In this document: piece after piece, positions 44,801 through 54,916 of the stretch
Layout of the letters: each line of letters begins with the position of its first letter
How positions within the stretch are numbered: position 1 is the first letter of the stretch
Assembly: GCA_036250195.1 (NCBI GenBank)
Contig: JAVHZZ010000011.1
Coordinates: forward strand, 58,594,919-58,658,918
DNA length: 64,000 nucleotides
Direction of reading: 5' to 3'
From: Mixophyes australis
Taxonomy: Eukaryota; Chordata; Amphibia; Anura; Limnodynastidae
The notes under the pieces: model-generated
Told to the model about the DNA's origin: nothing
The model's input: only the letters and a program-made list of their open reading frames with translations
The model's database searches: none
Made by a program: the position numbers and the translations under genes

Positions 44801-44846
44801 CAGGCAGTTCTTTATATTCCCTGGGAGGGTAATGGGAATTAAACAA
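41818..44846 (-). pseudogene. Pol polyprotein of Ty3/gypsy element A, broken
   Basis: Order along the minus strand: aspartic protease with DSGADENF (about 44780-44800); linker with LPWLCLHSPHIDWSS; RT with [13 protein letters not shown] and a kept CLDDILIF catalytic pair (about 43925), but missing about 30 residues between them; RNase H with FFVEVDASAVGVGAVLSQ and FTDHKNLLYL (43237-43749); integrase with SDRGVQFTSKFWK and HSQSIGQTERVNQ (42383-42688); the C-terminal region (42061-42417); then a chromodomain YLVYWKGYGPEERSWVDASD (about 41830-41920). The chromodomain places it among chromoviruses, whose integrases target modified chromatin. Shifts and stops separate the parts. Confidence 0.85.
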
Positions 44847-45087
44847 GCAGACATATTATTAAATTCTGGAGAGGACTTGAAACTCCCCAATCTGACCTCT
44901 CGATCACTGATTAGGGTTTGGCATTAACATGGCGTTTAGAGCATGAGACGAAGCAATGTCTGGGTTCAGCACAATAGAGACAAAGTCCACTAGAAATTCT
45001 CCTCCTTCTCTCTTCAGGAGAGAGCCTAGAGCACCCTAACTGCATGGGCTCCTCTGTGGCACTAGAGGGTAGGCTCTGGGTGACCAG

Positions 45088-45784
45088 TTACACAGGATGT
45101 CGCAGAGAAGGTTCTTTCTCTGAAGCTCTCTCTATACATCGGATGCCAACTCGGCTAAAAACATCTTTAATTCGGTCAGCCAGCTCTTGCCAGAATGTTG
45201 CCATGAGAGCTTTATTATTCCATTGCAGCTCGGTTAAAAGTGTACGGAACAGGATAATGTATGGAGTAAAGGTACGGGAATCCTGTTGGAGTCTGAGTAA
45301 ACTTGAAGCGGCTGAGGAAACACGCCCTGGCTCATCGAAAATTTTTCGGAAAGTTGCAGTAAACGCAGCACAATCCTGCAATAAAGAATCATTCCTCTCC
45401 CACAGATGGGAAGCCCATGCCAGAGCTTGTCCAGAAAGGAGTGATATGATGTAAGCCACTTTAGTGCGATCGGGGGAAAATTTTGCGGGAGTAGCTCAAA
45501 CGGTGTTGAACATTGGTTCAAAAACCCTCGACAAAGTTTAGAGTCACCATCAAACTTTTGAGCAAATAGATAAACGTAAATATGAAGAGGATTCAGTCTG
45601 GGTAACTTGACTGGACTCGGAAACCGGTGGTGCCTGGGCGACCGGTAAGGCAGTTTGCAGAGAATCTAACCTAGAGGCTAAGGCATGTAGGAAGAAATTG
45701 CAGTTGCGTAGTATTATGATGTTCACTGTGACCGACCAGGTGTTGTAGCATATCTTTAGCAGGTGATTCCCGATCGGGGTCCAT
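45088..45784 (-). pseudogene. Gag of Ty3/gypsy element A, broken
   Basis: A plausible ATG lies at 45784, about 20 bases inside the 5' LTR. The frame breaks early. A longer open part (45459-45088) has the Ty3/gypsy capsid pattern LSGQALAWASHLWERND...FRKIFDEPGR...LLRLQQDSRTFTPYI. No intact CCHC knuckle was seen downstream. Capsid proteins package the element RNA; this copy cannot make one. Confidence 0.7.
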
Positions 45785-45805
45785 TCCTAGTTTGGCCAAT
45801 CTTAC

Positions 45806-46739
45806 TTTCACAGAGCCTGAGTTTGGAGTAGACCTTGAGGACCCGCTCTAGATAGACTTACCCCCAGAGAGGTGCAGAGTCTAATGGTAGAGAAGTATTC
45901 ACCATGGAATATAGACTTAGCTGCTCTTTAGCCACAGGTTGCGGTCCTCTAAGGGGGATTAGAGCAGGGTGAGATGGAATCATGGAGTGGAGCAAGACTG
46001 CTGGAGGATAAATGCAGAGGTTCAGGTGAACGGCAGTGAATCGAAGCCCTGAGGTTTTTAGAAAGCAAATAGCTGAGAACTGGACTGATTATGAGGCACA
46101 AGGTTCCTGCAACAATATCGCAGGTCTTGATCATGGAACCGGTAACACAGGATACCAACTGAGAAGTGATGAACTGCAGAGAACTTATACACTGAGATCC
46201 CTGAAAAGCGAATAGCTTGAGAACAGGACCGATAATGAGGGACGAGATTCTTGCAATAATACCATCGGTCTTGATTGTGAAACAGGTAACACAGGATATC
46301 GATGTGCAGTCGGGAGCCAGAGAGAACAGCATCCTAACAGGTAAAGAGATCTGAAGATCTGGCACCTTAGTAGAGAAGCAGGTGCTTTAAATAGACAGAG
46401 GCTGACAGGCAATTAGTGAAGCAAGAGAATGCAGGAAGTTTTGAAAAGACTAGGGGGTAAATGTATCAAGCTGAGTGTTTTCCAGTGGGTTTGAAAAGTG
46501 GAGATGTTGCCTATAGCAACCAATCAGATTCTAGCTATCATTTTGTAGAATGTACTAAATAAATGATAGCTAGGATGATTGGTTATTCAAACTCGCTGGA
46601 AAACTCTCAGCTTCATACATTTCTCCCCAGATGTGCGCATGCTCAGTTCAGAAAAGCAAGTAAATACAAGGAGTGAGAACCAAGGGTAACAGGTAAGGAC
46701 AGTGACCAGAATGAAAGGTAGTTGGTGCAATGTGTGACA
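45806..46739 (-). repeat. 5' LTR of element A, with duplication and MITE
   Basis: 934 bp against 618 bp in its partner. The excess comes from a MITE (46454-46628) and an internal duplication of about 130 bp: gaaagcaaatagctgagaac at about 46060 and gaaaagcgaatagcttgaga at about 46202, each followed by a gtaacacaggata block. Confidence 0.9.
46454..46628. mobile_element. 175-bp palindromic MITE in 5' LTR
   Basis: ggggtaaatgtatcaagctg at the left is mirrored by ggggagaaatgtatgaagct on the other strand. Inner arms include gttgcctatagcaaccaatc and the mirrored tgatagctaggatgattggt. The empty site is visible in the 3' LTR (gaccaggtgtgcgcatg). Target duplication is only 2-3 bp. A second copy lies at 50867-51376. 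Confidence 0.85.
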
Positions 46740-47154
46740 AACAATTTTGGGAAGGCCCTTTTCTATTTCAACTTGACTGTGCCCTAGTGCACAAAGCAGA
46801 CTAAAAAGACGTGGTTTGATAAGTTTGGTATGAAAGAACTTAACTGGCTTGCACAGAGCCTTGACCTCAACCCCATCAAACATCATTGGGATGAACTATA
46901 ACGGAGATTGCGAGCCAGGCCTTCACGTCCAACATCAGTGCCTGACCTCATAAATGCTCTACAGAATAAATGGGCACAAATTCTCACAGAAACACTCCAA
47001 CAGCTTGTGGAAAGCCTTCCAAATAGAGTGGAAATTGTTATGACAGCAAAAGTGGGACCAACTCCATATTAAAGCATATGTATTTGAATAAAATGTCATT
47101 AAAGTCCCTGTTTGTGTAATTGTCAAGTGTCCGAATACTTTTGTCCATATAGTG
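46740..47154 (+). pseudogene. Tc1-like transposon, 3' part
   Basis: Continues the split element: KELNWLAQSLDLNPIKHHWDEL (a decayed Tc1 LNPIEHLW block, including the third catalytic position), then RRLRARPSRPTSVPDL, VESLPNRVE and a stop after GPTPY near 47073. The right inverted terminus follows at 47125-47154. With 40308-41129 it makes one element of about 1.23 kb. Confidence 0.85.
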
Positions 47155-48325
47155 CAAGATATCCATAGGAGACCAGGATAGTAAGAATGGGATTGCAAAG
47201 CAGAAGGAGAAGTATCAGATGATGTAGGACATATTAACAGGGAGGTGGTGTTTTCCATATGAAGGACCAGATTCAGGACACAGCTACTGTATATTAGCCA
47301 GAGCCTGCTTTGGGGTGAATGTTAAAGTCCTCATTGATTTACTGTACATACCACAAACACACGGTCCATAGCTATAAACATATATACAAAGCAAATAATC
47401 TGCATTAATGATCTCTGGTAGTCACATATTTATCACTTTAGATATAGTCATACTAATATTAGCACCATTAGCAGCCAAGCACTTTATCAAATGATAGCCA
47501 TGCCCTTACATGCATTCTGATGGTGTGGCGTGGAAACCCCCCTTTAGTAATCCTGCGTTTGCCCCTGAGCTCTGGGATAACTAAAGAATATTCCTCTGAT
47601 TAAACTAATACAAATATAGGTGCTATATATTCTCCAGGTTCATAGTATATTCAGCAAAGCTGTTTATGTGCTGTGTCCAGCAAAGTGTTATTTTATGATA
47701 TGTTTGAATTTATTAAATTATTTTAAATTATCTGCAGTCCACATATCTGTTTGCGTGGTTATAGATACACTATTGCAAACTTGTTTCTCTTAAAGTATAT
47801 GCTACACATGTCTAAGCATACAGAAATACATTTTTTACAATTTTTTAATTATTTTAACTGTTCATCATGTGAAGTTTTAATAGTCATTCTGTAGCCCACT
47901 TACTACCTTCTATCATCCATGGAAAATAGCAACCAATTTCCTAAAGTTTTGTTTTTTTCTCAATTAACTTACTTTTCAAATATTGTAACTTGTATTTCAA
48001 ATGCACCTTTATTAGGAAATTGTTTAAAAGGATTGTAATTGATGTAATGGTGATATAATCATTCATTCTACTCACTCCTCCTCCTTCAGGGAGTTTCACA
48101 GCTTGTATACAAAGAAAGAGTGTCTTAAACAATTATATACAGCTTTTATAACTTTCAACTTCTGACACAAAATAAAATAAACCACTGGTAATCAAGAAAA
48201 CTGGCATTGCACAAACTCTGCTGTACATCATACAGGGAATTCAATACCGGACACAAATGAAGTTAATGACAAACAGTAGTGTAATGACAACCACTAGCCC
48301 GATTAGCATTATACAACATAAAGAC
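47155..48325. other. Non-coding, nothing recognised
   Basis: AT-rich sequence; no supported gene or repeat. Confidence 0.5.
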
Positions 48326-48328
48326 ATA

Positions 48329-48662
48329 GGGCTGAATTCATTAAGGATCTTAACTCAAGAAACTTCTTATTTCAGTCTCCTGGACAAAACCATGTTACAA
48401 TGCAAGGGATGCAAATTAGTATTCTGTTTTACACATAAGTTAAATACTGTCTGTTTTTTTCATGTAGCACACAAATACTTGATAGCTTATTTGTACACTG
48501 AAATTTAAAGTTGATATTTGTGTGTCACATGAAAAAACAGTCAGTATTTAACTTATGTGCAAAACAGAATACTAATTTGCACCCATTGCATTGTAACATG
48601 GTTTTGTCCAGGAGACTGAAATAAGAAGTTTCTCAAGTTAAGATCCTTAATGAATCAGGCCC
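48329..48662. mobile_element. 334-bp palindromic MITE, copy 1
   Basis: Arms of about 140 bp form a near-perfect palindrome around a short centre. The left starts gggctgaattcattaaggat; the right ends ttaatgaatcaggccc. It is flanked by ata (48326-48328 and 48663-48665). The three copies here have 3-bp duplications (ata, cta, taa), which suggests a PIF/Harbinger-like mechanism. No coding. Confidence 0.85.
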
Positions 48663-48665
48663 ATA

Positions 48666-50450
48666 GTTTGGACATTTATCTTCTCCTTGAGAACCCACAA
48701 CAGGTTCTGTTCTTGTAGTAAGATGCAATTAGGGAACTAGATTACCTACATCTGGACAAGAGCAACCAACATAGTAAGCTATCTTACCTTGGCACCTAGT
48801 TGCTATGTGGTCAGATAGGTGATCCTTTGCTGTCACTTATCACTCGTTCTTCCAAAATCCACTGCTGACACCAAAAACTGTTGTGGAATATTCTTCCCAT
48901 GATATGAGGTCCAAGGAAAACAGTAATGAAGGCAAAAATATATTCTCTATTTTATAGCAAACAATATATAAAGTTATAGCTGAATGTCAAAGCAGAAGTT
49001 TACTACTCAGTTTTGAGAGGTGTCGAGAAATTATTTTATACATGCATTTCACATAGTAAAATATTAAGAGCCAATCATTTTACAACAAGTATTATTCAAA
49101 TAATTAAGCCATCCAATTAACAAAATGACACAGTATCTCATGATTGTATGACTAGCATCTACTGCCCTGATCTATTCTTATATTAATTTTAAAATTACCA
49201 TACTGGACAATAACAAGCGATGTAAAAATTATGAATTTTAACTAATTCAAGCAACGTCTTAAATCTGTAAATGTTTAACCCTTGCAGAGTTCTACAACAG
49301 CCTGCTCTGTACATTGTGGGATCCAATAAATACGCAGTCCTAGAGCACACCACTGTAAACACGAGCGTCTAGTGAGAAAATTAGCATTAGATCCTCAGTT
49401 TAATAGAATTGAGCTTACATGCAATTTTTACTGCCAGAGCCTCTGATCAATGCGACAGATGCTCTGTGGATTCATCACGACACACCTGGGAATGTGCCAT
49501 GGCACACTAATGTGCAGCAGTACATCCCTTGAGAACCATTGCACTATAAAAATAAGAGGCAAAGGTTGGAGAAAAAGAAACTGAAATAATAAGCATTACT
49601 GGACAAAAAGCCAAATGAAAAAGATCTCTTGTCATATATTACTCAATTATGAAATGCTAATTTATGCAGCATACAAGTTTGATTATACATGCACAATGCT
49701 GTAATTTCCTCACAAAAAATACTCTACAATAGGCTTTGTGTATACCTTTTGCTACTTTTAAAGCATTACAATTAGAAATAACCGATATGTGGTTAGGGAG
49801 ATCAAAAGGTTTTCTCACATGTGGAAATTTGAGATGTATAACTTGTATGTTTGTGGATACTATATAATTGAATAACATTTGATGCTTTTTGGATTACTTT
49901 GTAGCTTGTTGAATTATTATTATTATTATTTTATTTTCTTTTGCTGTCACATATCTCAGGATTCTGTTTGTAATTGGACATTATTTCTATTTTTTTATAT
50001 TATTAATTAATCTGCTATCATTATTATATATTTTTATAATTATTTTATAGATTATATCAATTGACTATTTGGTCAATATTCATTTTAACATTGATCCATT
50101 TTATATTGAGAATGTTGAGCCTTTCTACATTATTAGAATTTATATTGATTGCCGAGTACACACTTATTGTGAGTTTTATAATGATTATATGGGGAAGTAT
50201 ATATGTTTTTTGTATTTTTGGTATTATTGAAATTAGACCCATTTTATGTTATTACTTTATGCATTTATTTTATTTTGTTTTGGTAAATATCTCATCGGTA
50301 ACCATGATAACGACCATTATGAGAACACAAGGGTCGTTGAGACTTATTATGATGAATGAAGACTATGTTGTATTGGCAGCATGAAATCATGTTTACTCCT
50401 TTTTTTTTTTTTTGCTGTGCTCTCCTTAATGACTCAGGCCCTCAGTGTTT
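48666..50450. other. AT-rich non-coding, possible Penelope-like trace
   Basis: No firm feature. On the plus strand near 49805-49850 a frame reads KGFLTCGNLRCITCMFV, which resembles the cysteine cluster of Penelope-like proteins. The very AT-rich stretch 49900-50390 is open over 107 codons (50061-50384) but has no recognisable domain. Both are weak. Confidence 0.3.
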
Positions 50451-50866
50451 ACTGGTATCAATAGTATATAAGTAAACTATTTAGCAAGTGTCAGTATCAC
50501 TGACATCTGAACTATTTAGTGGACAAGAAAAGGGTACTGTTTGGCTCTGAACAGCACACCCCAAAAACATTGATATTTCCTGCTTTTGAAGTCACAGTGT
50601 TTCAACTTGAATGCAATTGTGTGCGGGGCAGTATCAGTAACATCTGAACTATTTTGCGAAAAAAAAAAAGGTGCTGTTTGACTGTCAGCAAATCCCCTCC
50701 TCCTTTATTTTTAAAATCCCAAGTGTTTCAATCTGAAAGCAATTTTGTGAGGGGCAGTGTCACTGACATTTGTACTACTATGGGGATTAAAAAAGAGTTC
50801 TCTCTAAATCTGAGCAGCACATTCACCACTAAATATATATATATATTTCTTGTTTTAAAAATGGAA
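50451..50866 (+). repeat. About 130-137-bp degenerate repeat, hAT 5' UTR-like, 3 units
   Basis: Landmarks cagtatcactgacatctgaa, cagtatcagtaacatctgaa and cagtgtcactgacatttgta occur at about 50490, 50627 and 50757, with acagcacaccccaaaaa-like blocks between. The same kind of unit occurs at 29066-29300. It looks like the 5' UTR array of an old hAT. Confidence 0.6.
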
Positions 50867-51376
50867 GGAGTAAATTGATCAAGCTGCGGGTTGGAAAATG
50901 TGGAGATGTTGCCTATAGCAATCAGATTCTAGGGCCTGATTCATTAAGGATCTTAACTTGAGAAACTTCTTATTTCAGTCTCCTGGACAAAACCATGTTA
51001 CAATGCAAAGGGTGCAAATTAGCATTCTGTTTTGCACATAAGTTAAATACTGACTCTTTTTTCATGTAGCACACAAATACTTGATAGCTTATTTGTACAC
51101 TGAAATTTAAAGTTGATATTTGTGTGCCACATGAAAAAACAGTCAGTATTTAATTTATGTGCAAAGCAGAATGCTAATTTGCACCCCTTGCATTGTAACA
51201 TGGTTTTGTCCAGGAGACTGAAATAAGAAGTTTCTCAAGTTAAGATCCTTAATGAATCAGGCCCCTAGTTATCATTTATTTAGTACATTCTACAAAAATG
51301 ACAGCTAGGATCTGATTGGTTGCTATAGACAATAGCTCCACTTTTTCCAAACTTGCAGCTTGATAAATTTACGAAC
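50867..51376. mobile_element. Palindromic MITE (174 bp) split by a second MITE
   Basis: Outer arms ggagtaaattgatcaagctg and, mirrored, gttcgtaaatttatcaagct match the MITE at 46454-46628. A 333-bp MITE with its 3-bp duplication sits inside. Removing it leaves about 174 bp, matching the other copy. Confidence 0.85.
50932..51264. mobile_element. 333-bp palindromic MITE, copy 2, nested
   Basis: Same family as 48329-48662. Starts gggcctgattcattaaggat, ends ttaatgaatcaggccc. Flanked by cta at 50929-50931 and 51265-51267. Confidence 0.9.
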
Positions 51377-52228
51377 AAGTGTTTGACTGTGAAGGGAATT
51401 TTCTGATGTACAGTATCAAATCTATACCATTAAGGTGCCAAAAGACAGTGGGCTGTGAATGATTTAGCATTGTGTGCTAGCACTACTGTGCTGAAGGGAT
51501 AAGGAGGATGATGTTGATGTTACAGGCACTATTGCTGCTGAAAGCGATACACCCAGAGCCGGATTTAGACCTCATGGGGCCCTAGGCAAGAAACTGGTTT
51601 TGGCCCCCTGCCCTGAAAAAATCCATAGCCCCTCACACACACACACATACACACACAATACAAATACGCTGGCCCCTCATACACACTATACAAACACGCT
51701 GGCCCCTCACACACACTATACAAATACGCTGGCCCCTCACACACACTATACAAATACGCTGGCCCCTCACACACACTATACAAATACGCTGCCACCCCCC
51801 CCACACACACACACTATAAATACAATGCCTGCCCACACTCAGAATATGTACTAAATATAACAATATTACTTACCTTTCTATTGTCTTTTTCTCTTCTCTT
51901 CTCTTCTGTTCTGTTTTCTTCTTTCTTCTATGTTGCTCCTTCTTTATTAAATCGTCCGAGATTTTTTTTTTTACTATGCAGGTGGACAGAGGGGGATAGC
52001 AGGCGGAGGGGAGCGTCCCTTCTCCTTGCCTACCCCGCTCATCGTTGGCTCTGGGGGACCCTCTGGGGACCGCTAGGCAGTTGCCTAGGTTGCCTAACGG
52101 TAAATACGGCCCTGGATACACCTAACCAGTGGGCTGTCATGGTCATTAAGTCTTTTTTTTGACCAGTACCATTTGTCCACATATCCATAGTTAAGCGGAT
52201 AATCAGTACAATGGCATTTTCTAGGATC
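51377..52228. other. Unassigned host of the hAT MITE at 51554
   Basis: Outside 51554-52114 the sequence reads continuously once the element and one target copy are removed (gcgatacacctaaccagtgg). It may continue the old hAT that begins near 50451, but no protein motif supports that. Confidence 0.4.
51554..52114. mobile_element. 561-bp non-autonomous hAT with perfect target duplication
   Basis: Left end cagagccggatttaga, right end (mirrored) cagggccgtatttacc. Perfect 8-bp duplications gatacacc lie at 51546-51553 and 52115-52122. It carries a 30-bp minisatellite (ggcccctcacacacactata, units at 51671, 51701, 51731 and 51761) and CA-rich stretches. The open frames across these are repeat artefacts. 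Confidence 0.95.
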
Positions 52229-52659
52229 TAAGGGCCTGATTCATTAAGGAATTTAGGCAAGAATTTGAGTAAGTTTTCTTGCTTAAGTTTTCTGGACAAA
52301 AACCATGTTGCAATGCAAAGGGTACAAATTAGTTTAATATTTTACACATAAGTTAAATACTATCTGTTTTTTCATGTAGCACACAAATATTTGACAGCTT
52401 ATTTGTACACTGAAATTAAAGTTGATATTTGTCTGCTACATGAAAAAAGACAGTATTTAAGTTATGTGCAAAAAAAGTATTATTTGCACGCCATTGTAAC
52501 TAGAGATGAGCGCACTCGGATTTCCTGAATCCGAGCCCACCCGAACGTTGCCGATCCGAGTCGGATCTGAGACAGATCCGGGTATTGGCGCCAAATGAAA
52601 ACTTGAAACCGAGGCTCGGAGTCATAATCCAGCTGTCGGATCTCGCGATATTCGGAACC

Positions 52660-52690
52660 TATAAATTCCCCGCTAGTCGCCGCCATCTTC
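52660..52690 (+). promoter_or_regulatory. hAT-2 promoter: TATA box and YY1-like site
   Basis: tataaat (52660-52666) and gccgccatctt (about 52678-52688) in the same arrangement as hAT-1. Confidence 0.55.
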
Positions 52691-52703
52691 ACTAGGGCAT
52701 TGA

Positions 52704-52917
52704 GCAGTATAAGTCCAGTGGTACTGCTATTACAAAGTTCACTGATTCAGCAGTATAAGTCCAGTGGTACTGCTATTACAAAGTTCACTGATTCAGCAGT
52801 ATAAGTCCAGTGGTACTGCTATTACAAAGTTCACTGATTCAGCAGTATAAGTCCAGTGATACTGCTATTACAAAGTTCACTGATTCAGCAGTATAAGTCC
52901 AGTGGTACTCTCCTGTG
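52704..52917. repeat. 46-bp tandem repeat, 5 units, hAT-2 5' UTR
   Basis: Units starting gcagtataagtccagtggta begin at 52704, 52750, 52796, 52842 and 52888 and are almost identical. The matching hAT-1 region has one unit. Confidence 0.95.
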
Positions 52918-52988
52918 CCGCATATAATTTTTAAAGGCTTTGCCGAGTGTGTGTGGCTTAGGGGTACGCTCTCTTGTGCTACATATAA

Positions 52989-54259
52989 TGGAAAACCAAA
53001 ATTTGGAGTATAAAGTAGGGAAAGATCAAGACCCACTTCCTCCTAATGCTGAAGCTGCTGCCACTAGTCATGACATAGACGATGAAATGCCATCAACGTC
53101 GTCTGGCAAGCCCGATGCCCAATCTCCTAGTACATGGCATGTAAAATCCAAAAAGCCCAAGTTCTCAAAAAATAGCAAAAAGAGAAACTTAAAATCATCT
53201 GAATGACTAGTGGTCCAGCTTCACCCAAGGATCTAAGCTCCCCCCCCCCCCCACAAAAAATTTAAGAGAGTTATGCTGTCAGCAACAACAACAAAACAGC
53301 AAAGAACTCTGCTTTCTAAACAGATGACATCACAAATCCCCAAGGCGAGTCCAAGGGTGTTGTTGGTTGTAAACCCTGACCTTCCCATCACTGTACGGGA
53401 AGAGGTGACTCCATCCAGCATTTGCAGCACGCCCTCTGCATATGCTGGAAGGATCACCCACAGTCCAGTTACAGATTTGGCTAATGAAGGTGTGAATGTT
53501 GTACACCGGGAGGAGGATATTGATGTAGCTGGCGCTGAGGAGGATGTTGATGATTATGATGCAGACAGATACCAAATTGCCTTTCTCAATTTCTATTTAT
53601 ATTCTAGATTATATAAAGGCTGAATATTTTTCTATTTTACTCCTAGTGGAGAGGGGATCAGATGCAGACAGATACCAAACTGCCTTTGGCCATTTCTTTG
53701 TATATTTGAATTTCTAGTCCTACAGTCTATGCTGCTTCTTTTATATTCAACTACAAGTGTAGGGCGGGGGGGGGGGGGGGGGGGGGATAGCCACCAAAGT
53801 AACATGGTCCATTTAATTTCACTTTCTAGCTCCACAGTCTGTGTAGCCTGCTTTTTTTATCTTCAAAGTATTTACAAGCCTTGCAATCTAAATTAACTAG
53901 AGGTAGTGACGTGCTAGAACTCCAAAAGGCAGTTTGGAAGCCACTGTACAAACTGGCTCTATTTTACCTGAGTTGTCCCCCCTCCAGTGTGTACTCGGAA
54001 AGAGTTTTTAGTGCAGCGGGGAACCTGGTCAGTGAGCGGCGAAGGAGGTTGCTTCCTCACAACGTTGAAAAAATGATGTTTATAAAAATGAATAATCAAT
54101 TCCTCAATGAAGTACAGCACTGCCCTCCAGATAGTACAGAGGGACCTGTGGTTGTGGAGTCCAGCGGGGACGAATTGATAATGTGTGAGGAGGAGGAGTA
54201 CACACTGTAGGGGGAGAGAAATCAGAGGTTGAGGATGAGGACGACATCTTTCCTCAGTA
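52989..54259 (+). pseudogene. hAT-2 transposase ends, core deleted
   Basis: ATG 52989 opens the same N terminus as hAT-1 (MENQNLEYKVGKDQDPLPPN) and stays open to 53206. Pieces of the following region (53270-53410) match hAT-1 around PSKEKLSQIPKASPRV. The BED finger and catalytic motifs are missing. The C-terminal dimerisation block returns at about 53911-54210 with YKLALFYLSCPPSSVYSERV and FSAAGNLVSERRRR. This includes 12 residues that hAT-1 lacks. The acidic tail is frameshifted at about 54199 (gaggagtacac against gaggaaatacac). No active enzyme is possible. Confidence 0.85.
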
Positions 54260-54315
54260 GAGCCTGTTTAGTTTGTACAGGGAGAGATGAATTGTTTTTT
54301 TGGTGTGGGGGCCCA

Positions 54316-54379
54316 AACAAACCAATCATTTCAGCCACAGTTGTTTGGTAGGCCCTGTCGCTGAAATGATTGGTTTGTT
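54316..54379 (+). other. 20-bp-stem hairpin, hAT-2
   Basis: aacaaaccaatcatttcagc (54316-54335) pairs perfectly with 54360-54379; identical to the hairpin of hAT-1. Confidence 0.9.
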
Positions 54380-54647
54380 AAAGTGTGCATGTCCTATTTC
54401 AACAACATAAGGGTGGGTGGGAGGGCCCAAGGACAATTCCATCTTGCAACTATTTTTTTGGCATTATGTGACCATTCAACAGTCGTTTGCCATGTTCAAA
54501 AAGTAAAAGAAAATGTCTACAAATTCAAAAAATGTAATCAAAAGTTAAATGACCTGTCATTATCTAAAACAAGAGGTATTGACGTGCTAGAATTAGTGTA
54601 GTGTTAATATGTTATAAACACTACACTTGGAACTTGGAGGAGGTATT

Positions 54648-54905
54648 GTGGCCCCGGTATCAAATTTAGTACCGGGGCCACCCCACTACGCAGTCCAGAT
54701 ACTTGTTTGTTGGAATTCTGACCAGTTGAGGGTGTAACTATTTATTATATTGTGGCCCCGGTATCAAATTTAGTACCGGGGCCACCCCACTACGCAGTCC
54801 AGATACTAGTTTGGTGGAATTCTGACCAGTTGAGGGTGTAACTATTTATTATATTGTGGCCCCGGTATCAAATTTAGTACTGGGGCCACCCCACTACGCA
54901 GTCCA
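54648..54905. repeat. 104-bp unit with a 12-bp hairpin, 3 copies
   Basis: gtggccccggta pairs with taccggggccac around a 10-base loop at 54648-54681, 54752-54785 and 54856-54889 (the last has one G-T type mismatch). The period is 104 bp. hAT-1 has a single copy at 16775-16806. Confidence 0.9.
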
Positions 54906-54916
54906 GAATTATTTTT

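Larger units (their letters stand above)
41130..46739 (-). mobile_element. Ty3/gypsy chromovirus-type element A
   Basis: Minus-strand LTR retrotransposon inside the Tc1 element. The LTRs are 41130-41747 (3') and 45806-46739 (5'), with TG...CA-type ends on the minus strand (tgtcacacattgcacc to ccgtgaca). Target copies are aacag (41125-41129) and aacaa (46740-46744). A purine-rich stretch aaaaaggggagata precedes the 3' LTR. All coding parts (gag, protease, RT, RNase H, integrase, chromodomain) are present but broken. The two LTRs are visibly diverged, so this is much older than the LTR element at 19941. Confidence 0.9.

Noticed and set aside
50061..50384. 107-codon hydrophobic frame resembling a membrane protein
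   Set aside because: It lies in very AT-rich DNA, where codons for Ile, Phe, Leu and Tyr arise by composition; a 61-codon frame overlaps it on the other strand.
51565..51863. HTHYTN/LAP-type repeating frames
   Set aside because: Produced by the 30-bp minisatellite inside a non-autonomous hAT.
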